From: Bacteroidales bacterium
Lineage (GTDB): Bacteria > Bacteroidota > Bacteroidia > Bacteroidales > UBA932
DNA length: 53,645 nt
Assembly: GCA_017469745.1 (NCBI GenBank)
Contig: JAFUFS010000009.1
Location: 1 to 53,645 of the forward strand
Direction: 5' to 3'
Positions within the stretch are counted from its first letter, which is position 1; each line of letters opens with the position of its first letter. The notes beneath the pieces were generated by a model, which saw only the letters and a list, made by a program, of their open reading frames with translations, was not told the origin of the DNA and searched no databases. The position numbers and the translations under genes are program-made. Shown here piece by piece: positions 51,623 through 53,645 of this stretch.

Positions 51623-52720
51623 ATGGTAATGAGAAAGCATTGGATAGACAACCTGCGCTGGGTGACAGTACTCCTGGTTTTGTTGTACCACGTGTTTTAC
51701 TTCTACAACAACAAAGGAGTGTTCGGAGGCCTTGGAGGTTTCAGTGACGGCCCTCAGTACCAGGATATTGTGATGTACATCCTCTATCCTTGGTTCATGC
51801 CGCTGCTGTTCATCCTCGCAGGAATCAGTGCAAGATATGCCCTGGAAAAACATTCCGGGAAGGAATGGTTCAAGGCCAGGACGCGTAAGCTGCTGGTACC
51901 AGGCACCATAGGGTTGTTCGTATTCCATTGGATGACGGGATATTTCAATACCGTCGTTGCCGCCAGGCAAGGAGTTTTCGACGGAGTCCCGGCAATTGCC
52001 AAGTACGCGATCATGGCCATAAGCGGTACAGGTCCGCTATGGTTTATACAGGTGCTTTGGCTGCTCTGCCTGTTGCTGCTGGTGGTCAGGGCCTTGGACC
52101 GGAAAGACCGTTTCTGGAACTGGTGCGGCAAGGCAAATATCGTTTGGATCATCCTGTTGGGAGTGCTGTTCTGGGCTGGCGAGCAAACCCTCATTAGGAA
52201 CCCGCGTCCGGAAACTGCCGACGGACTGTGGAATCTGTACAAGCCGCTTTTCTACTTGATTCCCTTCCTGATGGGTTACTTCGTGTTTTCACACGACGAG
52301 GTCCAGGAGAAAGTGGAAAGAGCGTGGATTCCGTTGATGGGGTGCGCTGTGGTCGCAGGCGGTGTTTTGATTGGCACCACCTTCGGGCAGGACAACACCG
52401 CGCCTGAATATCTTGGAAGTCCTCTTAACTGCCTCTATGGCTGGCTTATGTGCCTGGCGATGATGGGCTGGTTCAAAGCCAGATTCGATAGCACGGGCAG
52501 ATTTGCCGGCTACATGACCCGCTCCAGCTATGGCATCTACATAGTCCATTACCTGGTTATCGCCAGCCTGGGCTATATGATGAAAACCTACACTCAGCTG
52601 CCGCCGTGGTCAATCTACACTATCTTGACGGTCGCCGTGTTCACCTTCTCGCCGCTTCTATACGAGATAATCCGCCGCATCCCAATTGTCAGATGGTGTG
52701 TTTTTGGTGAAAAGCATTGA
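51623..52720 (+). CDS. Membrane acyltransferase-3 family protein
   Basis: A 365-residue protein with about ten membrane helices. It opens with 'RKHWIDNLRWVTVLLVLLYH' (the conserved D-LR...H of acyltransferase-3) and has 'GPLWFIQVLWLLCLLLLVV' and 'SYGIYIVHYLVIASLGY'. Such enzymes transfer acyl groups to sugars, lipids or antibiotics in the envelope; the acceptor cannot be read. ATG 51629 is an alternative start. The end abuts a GNAT pseudogene. Confidence 0.82.
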   Translation: MVMRKHWIDNLRWVTVLLVLLYHVFYFYNNKGVFGGLGGFSDGPQYQDIVMYILYPWFMPLLFILAGISARYALEKHSGKEWFKARTRKLLVPGTIGLFVFHWMTGYFNTVVAARQGVFDGVPAIAKYAIMAISGTGPLWFIQVLWLLCLLLLVVRALDRKDRFWNWCGKANIVWIILLGVLFWAGEQTLIRNPRPETADGLWNLYKPLFYLIPFLMGYFVFSHDEVQEKVERAWIPLMGCAVVAGGVLIGTTFGQDNTAPEYLGSPLNCLYGWLMCLAMMGWFKARFDSTGRFAGYMTRSSYGIYIVHYLVIASLGYMMKTYTQLPPWSIYTILTVAVFTFSPLLYEIIRRIPIVRWCVFGEKH

Positions 52721-52724
52721 AATC

Positions 52725-52994
52725 ATGGAGACCAGCAGGACGGTCTTCTGCGATGCCACCAATACCTGGGCGATAGAACTGAAGGAAACAGGGGAAGCGC
52801 TCGGGCTGATGGTTGAGCATATTCGTAAAACAACAGCTATCAAATCCCTCATCAGCGGCCACTTTGTGGATAATCCTGCCAGCGGACGTGTCATGGAAAA
52901 ATGCGGCTTCATCCCCACCTGAGAAACCGTTATAGACGAAACTCAATACCAAGGCCAAGACCGCCCCATCCGAGTACTCCGCCTGGAATTATAA
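52725..52994 (+). pseudogene. GNAT acetyltransferase with deletions and a nonsense codon
   Basis: One frame joins pieces of a GNAT enzyme: METSR (the usual start), then 'NTWAIELKETGEALG', then directly 'SGHFVDNPASGRVMEKCGF', the acetyl-CoA-end motif, leaving out the middle half (the V motif and the R/Q-x-x-G-x-G/A loop). At 52920-52922 a TGA follows 'GFIPT' where relatives have Gly; after it the same frame continues 'ETVIDETQYQGQDRPIRVLR' to TAA at 52992. So two internal deletions and one GGA-to-TGA change have broken the gene. It is clearly a remnant. Confidence 0.8.
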
Positions 52995-52997
52995 ATA

Positions 52998-53645
52998 TTA
53001 GAGCGTCACAACTTCTGGATGATTGCTCCGAATGAAGGGAACAAAATAAATGGGAAGATAGGTGATGAACCTATCTTTTTTTATGATCCGATCATTGGAC
53101 AGCACATAAGCGTCGTGAACGTGGTAGTCAGGATTCGCCAAGAAAGCATTGAGCGCTCGATGGATCGTATAATCTTTCCCCGATTTCACTTCAACCGGCA
53201 GGATGGCGGCATGGTCGTAGTCATCCAAAAGAAACTCCACTTCGCCATGAGCCTTGTTGTCGTAGTAGTAGAGCGGCCCTGAACAGTGAGCCCTCAGCTC
53301 GGAAGCAACAACGCTTTCATAGACGCTTCCCAGATTCACACTGAGGCGGTCGTTCATGACTGCGTCGATGCTGTACTTATACAGCTCGTTGGTAAGAAGC
53401 CCGACGTCGTTCATGTAGAACTTCAGCAGATTCTTGCTCTCGGACTCCTTAAGCGGGAAAACTGGAGAGGAAACTGCTTTTACCTCGATGGCAATTCCTG
53501 CCCCGGCGATATAGTCAAATTCATCTTGATAATCCTCATTCCGCTTGCTCTTCTTTTCCTCGATGTCACGATACACCACACGTTTCTTCTTGTTGCCCAT
53601 CAAGGAAGGAATCATATTGTAGATCCTCGTAATCTTGAGTTTGTG
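52998..53645 (-). CDS. DUF4143 AAA ATPase, C-terminal part, cut by window edge
   Basis: The frame is open to the right edge; 216 residues are visible. They match the C-terminal half of AAA/DUF4143 ATPases: 'RIYNMIPSLMGNKKKRVVY', 'KFYMNDVGLLTNELYK', 'VYESVVASELRAHCSGPLYY', 'HGEVEFLLDD' and 'ILPVEVKSGKDYTIHRALNA', including the nuclease-like E...EVKSG signature. The ATP-binding half lies outside the window. These proteins are common accessory genes in Bacteroidota and of unknown role. It is the second DUF-type ATPase in the window after the broken copy at 1075-1582. Confidence 0.85.
   Translation of the reverse strand, partial: HKLKITRIYNMIPSLMGNKKKRVVYRDIEEKKSKRNEDYQDEFDYIAGAGIAIEVKAVSSPVFPLKESESKNLLKFYMNDVGLLTNELYKYSIDAVMNDRLSVNLGSVYESVVASELRAHCSGPLYYYDNKAHGEVEFLLDDYDHAAILPVEVKSGKDYTIHRALNAFLANPDYHVHDAYVLSNDRIIKKDRFITYLPIYFVPFIRSNHPEVVTL

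Overview
The window looks like chromosomal DNA of a Bacteroidales bacterium (Bacteroidota), probably an uncultured gut or rumen species; genus is not claimed. Reasons: many genes have a Bacteroidota-type -7 box (TAnnTTTG) and no Shine-Dalgarno sequence; the str cluster runs rpsL-rpsG-fusA-rpsJ without tuf; there are DUF3667, DUF3109, DUF2007 and DUF6088/AbiEii proteins, secreted plant-glycan enzymes (GH2, GH51, a GH106 remnant) and membrane TPR regulators. Most of the window is GC-rich; the first 1.1 kb is visibly more AT-rich.

Layout. 1-5.3 kb is an accessory, decaying segment: the first codons of a possible transposase, a beta-helix carbohydrate-binding-type protein missing its N-terminus, a DUF234 ATPase reduced to its two ends, a DUF3667 membrane protein, a small outer-membrane protein, a GH106 stub, and an AbiE toxin-antitoxin operon with a frameshifted toxin and a clear operator. 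5.3-8.9 kb holds a tRNA with anticodon CAT and the str ribosomal cluster. 8.9-14.1 kb carries a secreted GH2 beta-galactosidase and an S9 (DPP-IV-like) peptidase. 14.1-18.6 kb has an MGMT homologue, a STAND-type ATPase with its own palindromic operator, a sigma-factor scrap, a membrane TPR regulator and a degenerate ThiL homologue. 18.7-21.7 kb is a co-directional cluster of two near-identical exported EEP phosphatases/nucleases and a beta-lactamase-fold serine hydrolase. 21.7-30.8 kb holds hemW, a coiled-coil membrane protein, small conserved proteins, an M16-like protein without its zinc motif, a TPR protein and a U32 peptidase. 30.8-32.7 kb holds a DUF4160/DUF2442 pair and a lipoprotein. 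32.8-46.5 kb is the core envelope region: prmC-ddl-PBP1A on the minus strand, then topA, an Lrp regulator, ispD and the rod-shape operon mreB-mreC-mreD-mrdA-rodA. 46.5-53.6 kb has GH51, a carboxylesterase, lipoproteins, an acyltransferase, a GNAT pseudogene and a DUF4143 ATPase cut by the right edge.

How the genes work together. Ddl makes D-Ala-D-Ala, PBP1A and RodA/PBP2 polymerise and cross-link peptidoglycan, and MreBCD places the elongation machinery. The GH2, GH51, esterase and S9 enzymes are exported and would break down polysaccharide side chains and peptides.

Most unusual signal. A short palindromic repeat (core GATTCTTCGCTTCG...CAGAATGACA) lies in frame inside at least three apparently intact genes (GH2, hemW three times, U32), and all four of its stop-free reading frames are used. 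A second, 85-bp nested palindrome lies in frame in the same U32 gene. This resembles the protein-invading palindromic elements known from Rickettsia.

No stretch longer than 300 bases lacks a gene. The longest gaps (887-1074, 3171-3327, 5249-5457, 11448-11583, 8841-8987) hold terminators, promoters, the tRNA or nothing recognisable.
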